This document shows, piece by piece, positions 1 to 8,871 of a stretch of 54,586 nucleotides of DNA (its first letter is position 1; each line of letters starts with the position of its first letter). The position numbers and the translations under genes were made by a program. This stretch comes from SZUA-35 sp037969565 (lineage in GTDB: Bacteria > Actinomycetota > Acidimicrobiia > Acidimicrobiales > SZUA-35). The DNA lies in assembly GCA_037969565.1 (NCBI GenBank), contig JBBKXQ010000029.1:1-54586 (forward strand), in the 5' to 3' direction. Under the pieces are notes generated by a model that was given only the letters and a program-made list of their open reading frames with translations, was not told where the DNA came from and made no database searches.

Positions 1-930
1 GGTGCGGGCACTTCGCCCCACATCGATCGGAACACCCCGCTTGTCGATCACGACTTTGCGGATGACGGCGTCGCAGCAGAACCGGTCGATGGTTTCGGGC
101 GGGAGTTCGGCCCCATCAGTCGTTTCCCGAACCGAGTTCTCGTGCGGGCCGTGGAGGGCGGTTTCGGCGTCGACCACCAACGTCACATGTGCTCGGCCCT
201 GGCGGCCGTTGCCGTGGGACACCAACTCCAGGAGCGCTTCGAGGGCCAAAGCGGAGTTCTTCTTCACCGCAGTGCCGTCGTCGCTTGCCTTGTTGGCCAG
301 GGCGGAGACTTCACGCTCGATAGCGCCGGTGAACACGGCGTAGCGCTCGGGGTCGAGGCTGGCGTGCACCTGGCCCATGCCGTCTTTGTCGATCCAGTAT
401 TTGAGTTCGGATCTTGCCCGTTGTTGCAGTGCCCGGCTCAGGCCGTGGTCGTCACGGATCCGATCAACCTCGCGGCGAAGGTGCCGGTTGAAGGTGTCAA
501 CCGGCATCCGGGCCGCCGCCTGCACCAGGTCACCCTGCAAACCTTCCAGAGCCTCGCGTGTGGGTTCGTCGAGCGAACGGGCCGTGCGGGCGATGGCATC
601 GAGATGCTCCCCGCCAACCCGGCCATCGGCCAGGGCCTGGCCCAGTGAGGGCATCGCGTCGGCCATCCCGGCCCGGGCCGCTTCTTTCCGTGCCGTGCCG
701 GCCGAGACGTCGCCAACTCCGAGTAGCACGGCGCTGGCGTCAGCCCCCGCTCCGGTGGCGGCGAGCTGGTTGGCCCGCTGCCCGATCCTCAGCTTCACCG
801 AAGCCAAGGCCCGCTCGGTGCGTCGGGCTTCAGCGGTTGCCTGCCGTAGTCCAGCCTCGTCGAGACAGGACACATCAACACTGCCAAGTTGCTGGCTCAC
901 TTTCTGCAATGTGCTGGTTGCGTTCGACAT
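1..930 (-). CDS. DUF222 / 13E12-repeat HNH endonuclease family protein, C-terminus outside window
   Basis: The minus strand is open from an ATG at 928-930 to the left edge (310 codons). It reads MSNATSTLQKVSQQLGS at the start, then a long helical region containing GLSRALQQRARSELKYWIDKDGMGQVHASLDPER and, near the edge, RFCCDAVIRKVVIDKRG. This is the layout of actinobacterial DUF222 proteins, which end in an HNH nuclease domain; that part would lie left of the window and is not seen. A GGGGAAG stretch lies eight bases before the ATG. Members (13E12/REP proteins of mycobacteria) are multi-copy and some are DNA-damage induced. The LexA-like promoter upstream fits that. Cellular role is unknown; a DNA-cutting function is inferred from the family. 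Confidence 0.85.
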   Translation of the reverse strand, partial: MSNATSTLQKVSQQLGSVDVSCLDEAGLRQATAEARRTERALASVKLRIGQRANQLAATGAGADASAVLLGVGDVSAGTARKEAARAGMADAMPSLGQALADGRVGGEHLDAIARTARSLDEPTREALEGLQGDLVQAAARMPVDTFNRHLRREVDRIRDDHGLSRALQQRARSELKYWIDKDGMGQVHASLDPERYAVFTGAIEREVSALANKASDDGTAVKKNSALALEALLELVSHGNGRQGRAHVTLVVDAETALHGPHENSVRETTDGAELPPETIDRFCCDAVIRKVVIDKRGVPIDVGRSART

Positions 931-1044
931 GGCACGTACTTCCCCAGGCCCACCTGGGGCCCGTCAGATCCCAGCCAAGAAACAAGGCCGGATCAGTTGA
1001 GTTAGGGGGAAGTCGGTACTTCGAGCGGACGAACCGTGAGACTG

Positions 1045-1073
1045 ACACTAGCGAACACCAGTTCGATTGTCCA
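1045..1073 (-). promoter_or_regulatory. LexA (SOS)-type promoter of the DUF222/HNH gene
   Basis: On the minus strand a TGGACA -35 (1068-1073) and a TAGTGT -10 (1045-1050) are exactly 17 bases apart. The spacer contains TCGAAC-TGGT-GTTCGC, which matches the actinobacterial SOS box TCGAAC-N4-GTTCGA in 11 of 12 defined bases. A repressor on this box would cover the space between the hexamers. The leader to the ATG at 930 would be about 110 bases. Confidence 0.75.
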
Positions 1074-1218
1074 GTATTTCGGCAATGATTCTTGTGGGCT
1101 GAACCGGTGGAAACCGCTTCTGCTGAACCTTACTCAGGCCCTGTGACATCGATGAGTGCACCGTGTCCGTACCAGGGTTCGGAGGATGCGTTCGATGCAA
1201 TGGGCCCAGGCCGAATGC

Positions 1219-2598
1219 CTACGTCATGTCTCGGGGATCGACCCACAAGTCGTACTGATCGGAGTCGACGGCTCCGGATTCGATGGCGGCCTGGCGGAGC
1301 GAGATGTCACGGGCCGAGGCGTCCTTGGCGATCGACGCCGCCCGGTCATATCCGATATGGGGACTGAGGGCCGTGACGAGCATCAGGTTGTTCTCGAGGT
1401 TTCGTTCGATCCGAGGAAGGTTGGGCTCGATTCCCCGAGCGCACCGCTCGTCGAACGAGCGCACGCCGTCGGCGAGGAGTTCGATGCTGTCGAGAACCGA
1501 GGAGAGGATGACAGGTTTGTAGGCATTGAGTTCGAAGTTGCCTTGACTCCCAGCGAACGCCGTGGCGGCATCGTTCCCGAACACGTGCACCGCAATCATC
1601 GTCAAGGCTTCGACCTGACTGGGATTCACTTTGCCCGGCATGATGCTCGACCCCGGTTCGTTCGAAGGAATCACGAGTTCACCGATGCCGGTTCGGGGTC
1701 CCGATGCCAGCCAACGCACGTCGTTGCCGATCTTCATCAGCGCGACGGCTGCCGTTCGAAGCGTCGCACTCATCGCAACGAGGGCATCGTGGGCGGAGGA
1801 TCCGGCGAAGTAGTTTTCTCTGATCGTCCAATCGAGCCCCGTTTCCTCGGCGATCAACCCGACTGCGAGCGATGCAAAGTTGTCGGGTGCGTTCAATCCA
1901 GTGCCCACGGCGGTGCCTCCGAGTGTGAGACCGGCGAGCGCCTTGTCGGCATGCTCGATTCCGGCCACAGCTTCACCCAGCTGCGTGACCCAACCGGAGA
2001 TCTGCTGCCCGAGACTGATCGGCGTCGCATCCTGGAGATGGGTCCGCCCGGTTTTGATCACATCTCGATGCGCGTCCGATTTGCTCGCCAGCGTTGCCTG
2101 GAGGTCGCGTAGGGCCGGCAGCAGATCACGGTGCAACGTCCGACGAATGGCAAGGTGCATCACAGTGGGAAAGACGTCGTTGCTGGACTGGCTGCGGTTC
2201 ACGTGGTCGTTGGGGTGCACCGGATCCTTGCTGCCGACCGTGCCGCCTGCTTGTTGAATTGCTCGGTTGGAGATCACCTCGTTCGCATTCATGTTCGTGT
2301 GCGTGCCCGATCCGGTTTGCCACACCACCAGCGGAAAGTGCTCGTCGAGGTCGCCGGCGATCACCTCATCGGCGGCCGCAACCATGAGCGCGCAACGCTC
2401 GTCACTCAGCTCGCCCAGTTCACGGTTGGCCAGCGCGGCTGCCTTCTTCACGATTCCCAAGGCTTCGATCACCGAGCGTCCCCAGCGATATCGATCGCCA
2501 CCGATCGGGAAGTTCTCGAGGCTTCGCTGTGTCTGCGCTCCCCAGAGCCGGTCGTCGTCGATCTCGATGGCCCCCAATGAATCTGACTCTGAGCGCAT
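1219..2598 (-). CDS. fumC: Class II fumarate hydratase (fumarase C)
   Basis: Hydrates fumarate to L-malate in the TCA cycle; a soluble homotetramer needing no iron-sulfur cluster. The 459-residue protein has the usual family length. It carries QTGSGTHTNMN (94-104), HVNRSQSSND (132-141), GRTHLQDA (184-191) with the proton-relay His187, and the fumarase/aspartase signature GSSIMPGKVN (316-325) with the catalytic serine loop. The ATG at 2598 is preceded by GAAGGAG at good spacing. It appears to be transcribed alone: the upstream WYL gene ends 88 bases away. Aspartase and argininosuccinate lyase are related, but the sequence fits fumarase best. Confidence 0.95.
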   Translation of the reverse strand: MRSESDSLGAIEIDDDRLWGAQTQRSLENFPIGGDRYRWGRSVIEALGIVKKAAALANRELGELSDERCALMVAAADEVIAGDLDEHFPLVVWQTGSGTHTNMNANEVISNRAIQQAGGTVGSKDPVHPNDHVNRSQSSNDVFPTVMHLAIRRTLHRDLLPALRDLQATLASKSDAHRDVIKTGRTHLQDATPISLGQQISGWVTQLGEAVAGIEHADKALAGLTLGGTAVGTGLNAPDNFASLAVGLIAEETGLDWTIRENYFAGSSAHDALVAMSATLRTAAVALMKIGNDVRWLASGPRTGIGELVIPSNEPGSSIMPGKVNPSQVEALTMIAVHVFGNDAATAFAGSQGNFELNAYKPVILSSVLDSIELLADGVRSFDERCARGIEPNLPRIERNLENNLMLVTALSPHIGYDRAASIAKDASARDISLRQAAIESGAVDSDQYDLWVDPRDMT

Positions 2599-2686
2599 GC
2601 CGATTCTCCTTCTTCACCTTCAGGCCGGGTTCGCCGTCATGTGACCGTACGTCGTCCGACGGGTGCATGCCGTAGTCGGGGGCCGT

Positions 2687-3649
2687 TCAGGGCGGACCGA
2701 GCCGAACCACGGCGTTGGCGAGCCGCTGGCGGACCTCGTCGGGGGCCTCGGAGATGTCGACGTCGAAGCTGATGGACAACATGGCGATCATCGATGCCAA
2801 CCACTCGAGGCTGTCGGCCCGGAGCGACATCATCGTGGTCGAGGCGTCGATCGACTCGGAGTCGGCATCGAACCAGCGAGTAATCGCGTCGACGTCGTCA
2901 CGAGGAGCGGCGACGACCACCTTTGCCCGATACTCGACGGTGCGCACTCGCATACCCTCGGCAACGAACGCCGCTGCGTCCTCGGCAGGAAGCGATCGGG
3001 CGTCGAACCGGACACCGGCAAGCGCCGGATCGGCCATGCGGTCGACTCGGAACGTCCGCCAGTCGTTTCGCCGCACGTCCCAGGCCACCAAATACCAGCG
3101 ACGGCCGGCAGATACGAGTTGATGCGGTTGCACGAGGCGGCGCGACACCTCGCCGTCTCGCCGCTGATAGTCGAAACGGATCTCCTCCCGATCCCGGCAG
3201 CCCAGACTCAGCGTGACGAGCGAGGCCGCAGGAACGGTGGCCGTCGCTGGCGACCACGACAGCACCTCCATGCTGTGCTGAAAGGCGTCGACCCTCCGAC
3301 GAAGACGGTCAGGGAGGATCGGGTCGAGCTTGGCCATCAGCGCGATGGTCGTGCCTTCGATGCCTTCGATCGCGGTGACCGCTGCGGCTCGCAGCCCTAT
3401 GACGAGTGCGATGACTTCATCGTCGTCGAGCAAGAGCGGTGGGACGTGAGCACCCACGGCCAGCCGATAGCCACCGTCGATCCCAGGACCGGCATCGACC
3501 GGGTAGCCGAGTTCGCGGAGACGATCCACGTCGCGGCGGACCGTTCGTTCACTGACGGAGAGCCGGTCCGCGAGCTCGGACCCTTTCCAACTGCGATGCG
3601 TTTGAAGCAGCGACAGCAGGGCGAGGGTCCGAGCCGTTGGATTGCTCAT
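2687..3649 (-). CDS. WYL-domain transcriptional regulator (YafY/DeoR-like HTH)
   Basis: 320 residues. An N-terminal winged helix-turn-helix (about 5-60; SELADRLSVSERTVRRDVDRLRELG) is followed by a WYL ligand-sensing domain whose motif RRWYLVAWDVRRNDWRTFRVDRM lies around 183-205. The C-terminal WCX region (about 235-315) is also present. Such proteins act as repressors or activators and may bind nucleic acid or nucleotide ligands. The start ATG shares one base with the stop of the ABC permease (TGATG), so it is translationally coupled as the last gene of the exporter operon and probably regulates it. The ligand is unknown. Confidence 0.9.
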   Translation of the reverse strand: MSNPTARTLALLSLLQTHRSWKGSELADRLSVSERTVRRDVDRLRELGYPVDAGPGIDGGYRLAVGAHVPPLLLDDDEVIALVIGLRAAAVTAIEGIEGTTIALMAKLDPILPDRLRRRVDAFQHSMEVLSWSPATATVPAASLVTLSLGCRDREEIRFDYQRRDGEVSRRLVQPHQLVSAGRRWYLVAWDVRRNDWRTFRVDRMADPALAGVRFDARSLPAEDAAAFVAEGMRVRTVEYRAKVVVAAPRDDVDAITRWFDADSESIDASTTMMSLRADSLEWLASMIAMLSISFDVDISEAPDEVRQRLANAVVRLGPP

Positions 3650-4464
3650 CAGTCGTAGTTGTTGACCATACGGACGCTGAGGGCCAGCATCAGCGCCATG
3701 GCCACGGCGACCACTCCGAAACCCTTGGCGAGCACGTCCCAGTTGAAACCCTCGAGAATGAGGGACCGAGCGGCCTCCATGACATAGGTGACGGGGTTGA
3801 ACGTGGCCGCGACCTCCATCGGTCTGGTGAGCTGATCCCGTGGCACGAAGTTCGGCGTGAGGAACAGCAGCGGGAAGAAGATCATGCTCCCTCCCTGCGT
3901 CGCCGCCGCACTGCGGGTCTTGAGGGCCAGCAGCTGCATGAACCCGCTGAACACCATCGCCCAGAGCGCCACCATCACGGTGAGCACGACGAACCCGATG
4001 AACCCGGACTCGATCCGGATTCCGAACAACAGTGCCAGCAGCACCATCACCGTGGCGACGGCGAAGGTCTTGACGAATTCGGCGTAGAGCCGTCCGAGCA
4101 CGAGCGCCATTCGTGAAATCGGGGTTGACCTCAGCTTGTCGAAGTAACCGCCCTCGATCTCCTCGACGAGGTAGAGCGCAGCACTACCGAACGACGCCGA
4201 GAGCAGGAGCGATGCCGGTAGCTGGAATGCGCCATAGTTCTGACCCTCCAAGAACGGCGTTCCTTCCGAGGGAAAAATCCGGGCCGCCTGTCCGACGTTG
4301 ACCACGAGGAAGAACAGCGGGATGAACATGGTGGGGATCAACGAGTCTGGTGTTCGTAGGGATTCACGAACGGCTCGTTGGCCGAGCACCATGGAATCGC
4401 GGAGCACGCTGCTGCGTTCCGCGACGGTTCGTGATTGCTCGTCTGTTTGGGTGATTGTCGTCAT
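3649..4464 (-). CDS. ABC-2 type exporter permease (DrrB-like)
   Basis: 271 residues with about six membrane spans and the ABC-2 membrane layout. The short soluble segment PISRMALVLGRLYAEF follows the first pair of spans, and LTPNFVPRDQLTRPMEVAATFNPVTYVMEAARSLI is the DrrB-type C-terminal signature. It pairs with the ATPase just upstream (two-base gap) to form a drug, lipid or antibiotic exporter. The Shine-Dalgarno AGGAGGT lies inside the end of the ATPase gene, giving tight coupling. The substrate cannot be read from sequence. Confidence 0.9.
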   Translation of the reverse strand: MTTITQTDEQSRTVAERSSVLRDSMVLGQRAVRESLRTPDSLIPTMFIPLFFLVVNVGQAARIFPSEGTPFLEGQNYGAFQLPASLLLSASFGSAALYLVEEIEGGYFDKLRSTPISRMALVLGRLYAEFVKTFAVATVMVLLALLFGIRIESGFIGFVVLTVMVALWAMVFSGFMQLLALKTRSAAATQGGSMIFFPLLFLTPNFVPRDQLTRPMEVAATFNPVTYVMEAARSLILEGFNWDVLAKGFGVVAVAMALMLALSVRMVNNYD

Positions 4465-4466
4465 TG

Positions 4467-5267
4467 TCAGACCTCCTTCACTTCACCCGCAACCCGTTCG
4501 CGGGTACGGCCGGTTGCGTCGAGGAACACGTCGTCGAGGGTTGGATCGGAGCGGAGACCAAGACGATCACGGAGCTCCTGCTTCAACGCCGTTGGTGTAC
4601 CTTCACGGATGATCAAACCGTCGTCGATGATGGCCAAGCGATCGCAGAGTTGATCGGCCTCTTCGAGATATTGCGTCGTCAGAAACACCGTGGTTCCCAG
4701 TGCATTGATTCGTCGGACTTCGTCCCAAACCGTGAGACGACTGGCCGGATCGAGACCTGTGGTCGGTTCATCGAGGAACAGAACTTCGGGTTCGTGGACC
4801 AAGGCCGAAGCCAGATCCAGGCGCCGCTTCATGCCGCCCGAGTAACCCTTCACTCGGCGGTCGGCCGCGTCGAGGAGATCCACCAGCTTCAGGAGTTCCT
4901 GAGCCCGAGCGGCTGCGGCCACCGATGACATTCCAAACAGGCGCGCCTGCAGCGTGAGGATCTCGCGACCCGTTTGACGGGGATCGAGCCCTACCTCCTG
5001 CAAAGCCACACCGATCTGCCGGCGAGCGCGATGAGGATTGGCCGCCACATCGACACCGCCGACGTGTGCCGTACCGGCGCTGAGGGTCATCAAGGTGGTC
5101 AACATCCGCACCGTCGTCGACTTTCCGGCACCGTTCGGTCCGAGGAATCCGAAGACCTCGCCCCGTTGAACTTCCAAGTCGACACCCCGTACCGCTTCGA
5201 CTTCGTCGTCGCCATTGCCGTAGGTCTTCTTCAGACCCACAGCCGTGATGGCACTCAACGCGGCCAT
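4467..5267 (-). CDS. ABC exporter ATPase (DrrA-like)
   Basis: Energises the exporter formed with the adjacent permease. From the chosen ATG at 5267 (266 aa) it shows Walker A GPNGAGKST (about 43-51), the Q-loop region, signature YSGGMKRR (142-149), Walker B VLFLDEP (162-168) and a DrrA-type C-terminal tail. The frame is open further upstream to about 5471, but those residues are low-complexity and the family begins at MAALSAITAVGLKKTYG, so the short start is preferred although its ribosome site is weak. First gene of a three-gene operon (ATPase, permease, WYL regulator), divergent from the MFS gene across the palindrome at 5366-5388. Confidence 0.9.
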   Translation of the reverse strand: MAALSAITAVGLKKTYGNGDDEVEAVRGVDLEVQRGEVFGFLGPNGAGKSTTVRMLTTLMTLSAGTAHVGGVDVAANPHRARRQIGVALQEVGLDPRQTGREILTLQARLFGMSSVAAAARAQELLKLVDLLDAADRRVKGYSGGMKRRLDLASALVHEPEVLFLDEPTTGLDPASRLTVWDEVRRINALGTTVFLTTQYLEEADQLCDRLAIIDDGLIIREGTPTALKQELRDRLGLRSDPTLDDVFLDATGRTRERVAGEVKEV

Positions 5268-5365
5268 CGAATCGAGAGAGTGAGAAGAACGATGTTCATG
5301 ACGAGGGCTCCGTTTCTGTGCCTGCGAAGTGAGGCACCGTCGAGGTTCCCGCATCATGGCATCTG

Positions 5366-5388
5366 ATGCGGACAGGTTCTGTCCGCAT
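5366..5388. promoter_or_regulatory. Perfect 10-bp inverted repeat, operator candidate
   Basis: ATGCGGACAG, a three-base GTT spacer, then CTGTCCGCAT: both arms match without error. It lies in the 232-base region between the divergent ABC exporter and MFS exporter genes, followed by a GATAAT -10-like hexamer at 5390-5395 on the plus strand. Symmetry and size fit a TetR-family operator, but no TetR gene is seen nearby; the WYL protein of the ABC operon is the only local regulator. Confidence 0.6.
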
Positions 5389-5499
5389 TGATAATTCCTT
5401 ACCCGCACTTCGAGTTTCATTCGGTCGCTGTTCCACAGCAACCCCAACCGGCAGCGAACAGGCGCTTGCAACGAAGACGTCGTCGGTCATGATTGGACG

Positions 5500-6993
5500 G
5501 TGACTGCCGCCGGCTGGGACCAGCACGCCAATCTCCGATATGGATCGTCCCAAGCCCGCTGGGTTCTGGCGTCAACCGTCCTCGGATCGGGTGTCGCCTT
5601 TCTCGACGGCACCGTCGTCAACGTCGCCCTGCCTGCGATCGCCGACGATCTCGGGACCTCGACGACCGGTTTGCAGTGGACGGTCAACGCATACCTGGTG
5701 ACCCTCTCCGCCTTGATGCTGCTGGGCGGCAGCCTCGGCGATCGATTCGGGCGGCGACGGATCTATGTCGTCGGTCTGATCTGGTTCACGACTGCCTCGG
5801 TGCTCTGTGGGTTGGCTCCGACATCGTTCGCACTGATCGCGGCCCGGGCGGCCCAGGGGGTCGGCGGGGCATTGCTCGTCCCCGGAAGCCTGTCGCTCAT
5901 CGCCGCGACCTTCCACCCCGATGATCGGGCCACCGCCATCGGAGCGTGGTCGGGCTTGGCCGGCGTCGCCAGCGCCATCGGCCCTTTCCTCGGTGGATGG
6001 CTGATCGATTCAGTCAGTTGGCGGCTGATCTTCTTCATCAACGTTCCGCTTGCTGCCACGGCCGTATTCATCGCGCTCCGTCACATTCCCGAGACACGAT
6101 CTACGGCTGAGGGCCAGCTCGATTTCGGCGGCGCCGCATCGATCACGCTTGCCTTGGGTGCCGCGTCCTATGCGGTGATCGAGCACACGGGCACTGCAAG
6201 CTTGGTCGCCGGCCTCGTGGCGATGGTTGCTTTCGTCGTGTTCTTCGCCATCGAGCGGTCGAGCGTCCATCCCATGGTTCCCTTCTCCCTCTTCCGGTCG
6301 ACCCAGTTCAGCGGCACCAATTTGATGACCCTGGCGGTCTACGCCGGTCTCAGCGGCGCCCTGTTCCTCGTCGTCCTTCGACTCCAGGTGTCCCTGGGCT
6401 ATTCAGCCCTCGCCGCTGGGGCTGCCCTCACACCCTTTGCTGCACTCCTGCTGGTCTTGTCGCCAAGGGCCGGACAACTCAGCCAGCGGTTCGGTGCTCG
6501 GCCGCTCCTGTCGCTCGGGCCGATCGTGGCCGGCGCCGGCCTTTTCCTGCTCAGCGGAGCCCAACCCGGCGATCAATATTCGAGCGCGGTGTTGCCCGGC
6601 GTTCTGGTGCTCGGGACGGGCATGGCACTCACCGTGGCCCCACTCACTGCCGCCGTATTCGCCAGCGTGCCCGACGACTCGACCGGCGTTGCCTCCGGTG
6701 TCAACAATGCGGTCTCTCGCGTGGCTGGCCTGTTTGCCGTCGCCGTGCTTCCGGCCATCACCGGTGTGAGCACCAATCCGTCTCTCGCTGCCGGTCTCGA
6801 CGACGGCTACCGCTCGGCCCTCCAGTTCGCGGCGCTGGCCACGGCTTTCGGTGGAGTCATCGCGTTCCTCACCGTCAGAGATACGGCCGAAGTGCCACCC
6901 ACATCATCCCCGGTCTTCGAGCTCTCGTGCCATGACGCGGCACTGCTATCGGAATTGGGGACTGGCCGAACGAAGCAGCAGAAGCGACCGTGA
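5500..6993 (+). CDS. MFS drug exporter, DHA2 family (14 TM)
   Basis: 497 residues and about 14 hydrophobic segments, as in the DHA2 drug:H+ antiporter family (EmrB/QacA type). Motif A is LGGSLGDRFGRRRIY after the second span, motif D1 is LDGTVVNVALPAIADDLG in span 1, and motif C-like GVASAIGPFLGGWLID lies in span 5. The start is a GTG at 5500; the ATG at 5489 is out of frame. Divergent from the ABC exporter operon and convergent with the amidohydrolase (14-base gap). Likely controlled through the palindrome at 5366-5388. The exported compound is unknown. Confidence 0.92.
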   Translation: MTAAGWDQHANLRYGSSQARWVLASTVLGSGVAFLDGTVVNVALPAIADDLGTSTTGLQWTVNAYLVTLSALMLLGGSLGDRFGRRRIYVVGLIWFTTASVLCGLAPTSFALIAARAAQGVGGALLVPGSLSLIAATFHPDDRATAIGAWSGLAGVASAIGPFLGGWLIDSVSWRLIFFINVPLAATAVFIALRHIPETRSTAEGQLDFGGAASITLALGAASYAVIEHTGTASLVAGLVAMVAFVVFFAIERSSVHPMVPFSLFRSTQFSGTNLMTLAVYAGLSGALFLVVLRLQVSLGYSALAAGAALTPFAALLLVLSPRAGQLSQRFGARPLLSLGPIVAGAGLFLLSGAQPGDQYSSAVLPGVLVLGTGMALTVAPLTAAVFASVPDDSTGVASGVNNAVSRVAGLFAVAVLPAITGVSTNPSLAAGLDDGYRSALQFAALATAFGGVIAFLTVRDTAEVPPTSSPVFELSCHDAALLSELGTGRTKQQKRP

Positions 6994-7007
6994 CCGACGG
7001 GTAGTGC

Positions 7008-8132
7008 TCACGAATTGGCGGCGAGGACCGGGAGATCGATGTTGTAGAGGTGGGCAACGTTGAGACAGAGGATGGCTTCGGTCTGTTCCGCCGTGAGCTG
7101 GACCGTTTGCTCGTCGAGCAGCGCCTGCGACCACGGCCAGGTGGAATCAGAATGCGGAAAATCGTTGGCCCACATCAGGCGATGCCAATTCATCTCGTTG
7201 GCGTGGGCGAAGGCAGTCCAGTCATCCTGGAACGTCGTGTATATGTGTTCGGCGAAATATTCGGACGGAAGTTTCGACAGGTTGACGCCGGGCTGCAGCC
7301 AGTTGCGGTGACGGTTGTATGCATGGTCCATCCGATACATGTAGTGAGGAACCCAACCGGCGTCGGCTTCGACGCATACAACTCGCAGATCCGGGTGACG
7401 TTCGAAGACGCCACCGAAGATGAGCGTGCCCATGATGTCCTGGATGCTCCGAATGATCGAGAGGAAGCTGTTGAGTCGCGGACCGCGCCAGCCTCCACCT
7501 CGACCGGTGAGAATGTGAAAACTCAGGGGCAGACCGAGATCAACGGCGGCGGCCCAGAACGGGTCCCAGATCGGGTCGTCGTAATCTTGCTCGGGCCCCG
7601 CTTCCCCCGGCATCATCACGCCACGGAGCCCTGCCTCTTTGATTGCCACGAGATCGGCGATGCCCTCGTCGACAGATCGCAACGCGGTTTGCCCACATCC
7701 GAGAAGTCGACCGGGATCTTCGGCGCAGTATTCGGTGATCCATCGGTTGTAGGCATTGAAACAGGCGCGCTTGTAGTCGATGTCGGGATGGTTGCACAGC
7801 ACCATCCCGACGGTGGGATAGAGAATCTCTGCGGCCACACCGTCCTTCTGCTGATCCCTGATCCGCAGGGTTGCGTCGTAACCCGAACGATGCAGGGCAT
7901 CGAACTTCACGCCCTCTTGGGTGAGCTCGTCCGCCGGTTTCCCTGCCGCCGCAACCAGACCCATCGGGATCGAACTCTTCATGCCCGGCACCACGAACAC
8001 GTCGCCTCGGACAGGGTCTTCCACCATGTGCGGAGCTCGGTCTCGGTAGGCGGGATCGATGTGGGACGAATAGCAGTCGGGTGGCTCGGTGATGTGGGAG
8101 TCAGCACTGATGACCGGGAAATCGAAGGACAT
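7008..8132 (-). CDS. Amidohydrolase family 2 (metal-dependent hydrolase/decarboxylase)
   Basis: 374 residues of the amidohydrolase_2 TIM-barrel group (ACMSD-like). The metal site begins with SADSHITEP (Asp11, His13), His206 lies in LPLSFHILTG, and the late aspartate is in WANDFPHSDSTWPWS (about 322-336). Members decarboxylate or hydrolyse aromatic acids and related compounds. This DSHITEP/ANDFPHSD subtype is abundant in actinobacteria, mostly without known substrate. AAAGGGAAC precedes the ATG at 8132. It stands alone, convergent with the MFS gene. Confidence 0.88.
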   Translation of the reverse strand: MSFDFPVISADSHITEPPDCYSSHIDPAYRDRAPHMVEDPVRGDVFVVPGMKSSIPMGLVAAAGKPADELTQEGVKFDALHRSGYDATLRIRDQQKDGVAAEILYPTVGMVLCNHPDIDYKRACFNAYNRWITEYCAEDPGRLLGCGQTALRSVDEGIADLVAIKEAGLRGVMMPGEAGPEQDYDDPIWDPFWAAAVDLGLPLSFHILTGRGGGWRGPRLNSFLSIIRSIQDIMGTLIFGGVFERHPDLRVVCVEADAGWVPHYMYRMDHAYNRHRNWLQPGVNLSKLPSEYFAEHIYTTFQDDWTAFAHANEMNWHRLMWANDFPHSDSTWPWSQALLDEQTVQLTAEQTEAILCLNVAHLYNIDLPVLAANS

Positions 8133-8396
8133 GATGTGTTCCCTTTCGTTCGATCATGAACCTAGACCTTCTACGGGAAACCAAGAAAGGCAGCACGAAA
8201 GTTCGAGTGTCACACTTCTCATCCGAGGTCATCGACCTCCGGGATCGTGTTGGAACCGTATTGGCCCGACTTGCCAGCAGGGGCAAGGAAACCGCCACTC
8301 GGGTGAAATCGCGAATCAAGGCTCCGAGATGAACGTTTGAGATCCGCCCGGCAAACTGGACCAAGATGGCGTGTCCACAGACCAGAGGAGCCCTCG

Positions 8397-8660
8397 ATGG
8401 CCGACCAGCCCGTCACCCTTGCCCAACACCTCGAACGGCTGGAAGCCGACGCCGCCGACGTCAGTGCGTTCCTCACGGCCCAGCACCGAGACGGGGGCGA
8501 CATTCACCCCGAGGCGCTCACAAAAGCGGCCGTTCTACAGACCAGCCTCCGCGAGGTGATCAACGCACTGACCCAGCATGAGCATCTGGCCATGAACGCC
8601 GACGACGTCTGGCAAATGCTCAACAGGAAACACGACGGACGCGAGATCAACCCCGGCTGA
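8397..8660 (+). CDS. Small helical hypothetical protein
   Basis: 87 residues, not recognised. The ATG at 8397 has GAGGAG six bases upstream, which decides this start over open codons further 5'. The sequence MADQPVTLAQHLERLEADAA opens a protein that is soluble, acidic and predicted almost wholly helical, with heptad-like leucines (LEADAADVSAFL, LQTSLREVINALTQHEHLAM). There is no signal peptide, membrane span or cysteine pair. It is flanked by unrelated minus-strand genes, so context gives no clue. Confidence 0.6.
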   Translation: MADQPVTLAQHLERLEADAADVSAFLTAQHRDGGDIHPEALTKAAVLQTSLREVINALTQHEHLAMNADDVWQMLNRKHDGREINPG

Positions 8661-8673
8661 TCCACCCGTGTTG

Positions 8674-8871
8674 TCAGCGGGTGTCGACTCGGCGGTTCAC
8701 CTCACCGCGGAAGCCAACCCTTGCCAAATGGATCACCAGGGCGAACAACAACAGTTTCACGAGGCGTCTCGACGCGCTCGAAAGTCTGACGCTGGAAGCT
8801 CCCTCGTCCGAACCATCACCCCGTCTCACGCGCCCCATCGTTCGCCGACGCTCGCTCTGACCGACGATCAC
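8674..8871 (-). CDS. Possible small single-span membrane protein
   Basis: 65 codons from a GTG that overlaps the LtrA stop by four bases (GTGA). The C-terminal half, RRLVKLLLFALVIHLARVGF, is one basic-flanked hydrophobic segment; the N-terminal half is arginine-rich without a recognisable domain. The overlap is the kind that couples real genes in this window, and the frame would close the long 8.7-20.3 kb unit. It is short and unrecognised, so it may be spurious. Confidence 0.35.
   Translation of the reverse strand: MIVGQSERRRTMGRVRRGDGSDEGASSVRLSSASRRLVKLLLFALVIHLARVGFRGEVNRRVDTR

Noticed and set aside
2..1000. Several plus-strand open frames over the left edge.
   Set aside because: They are arginine/serine-rich and low in complexity. 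The minus strand encodes a recognisable DUF222 protein through the same bases.
1156..2112. A 318-codon plus-strand frame opposite fumC.
   Set aside because: It mirrors a clearly conserved fumarase in the opposite strand and resembles no family; high GC content makes long antisense frames common.
2663..3658. A 331-codon plus-strand frame opposite the WYL regulator.
   Set aside because: Antisense shadow; the WYL protein has intact motifs and operon coupling.
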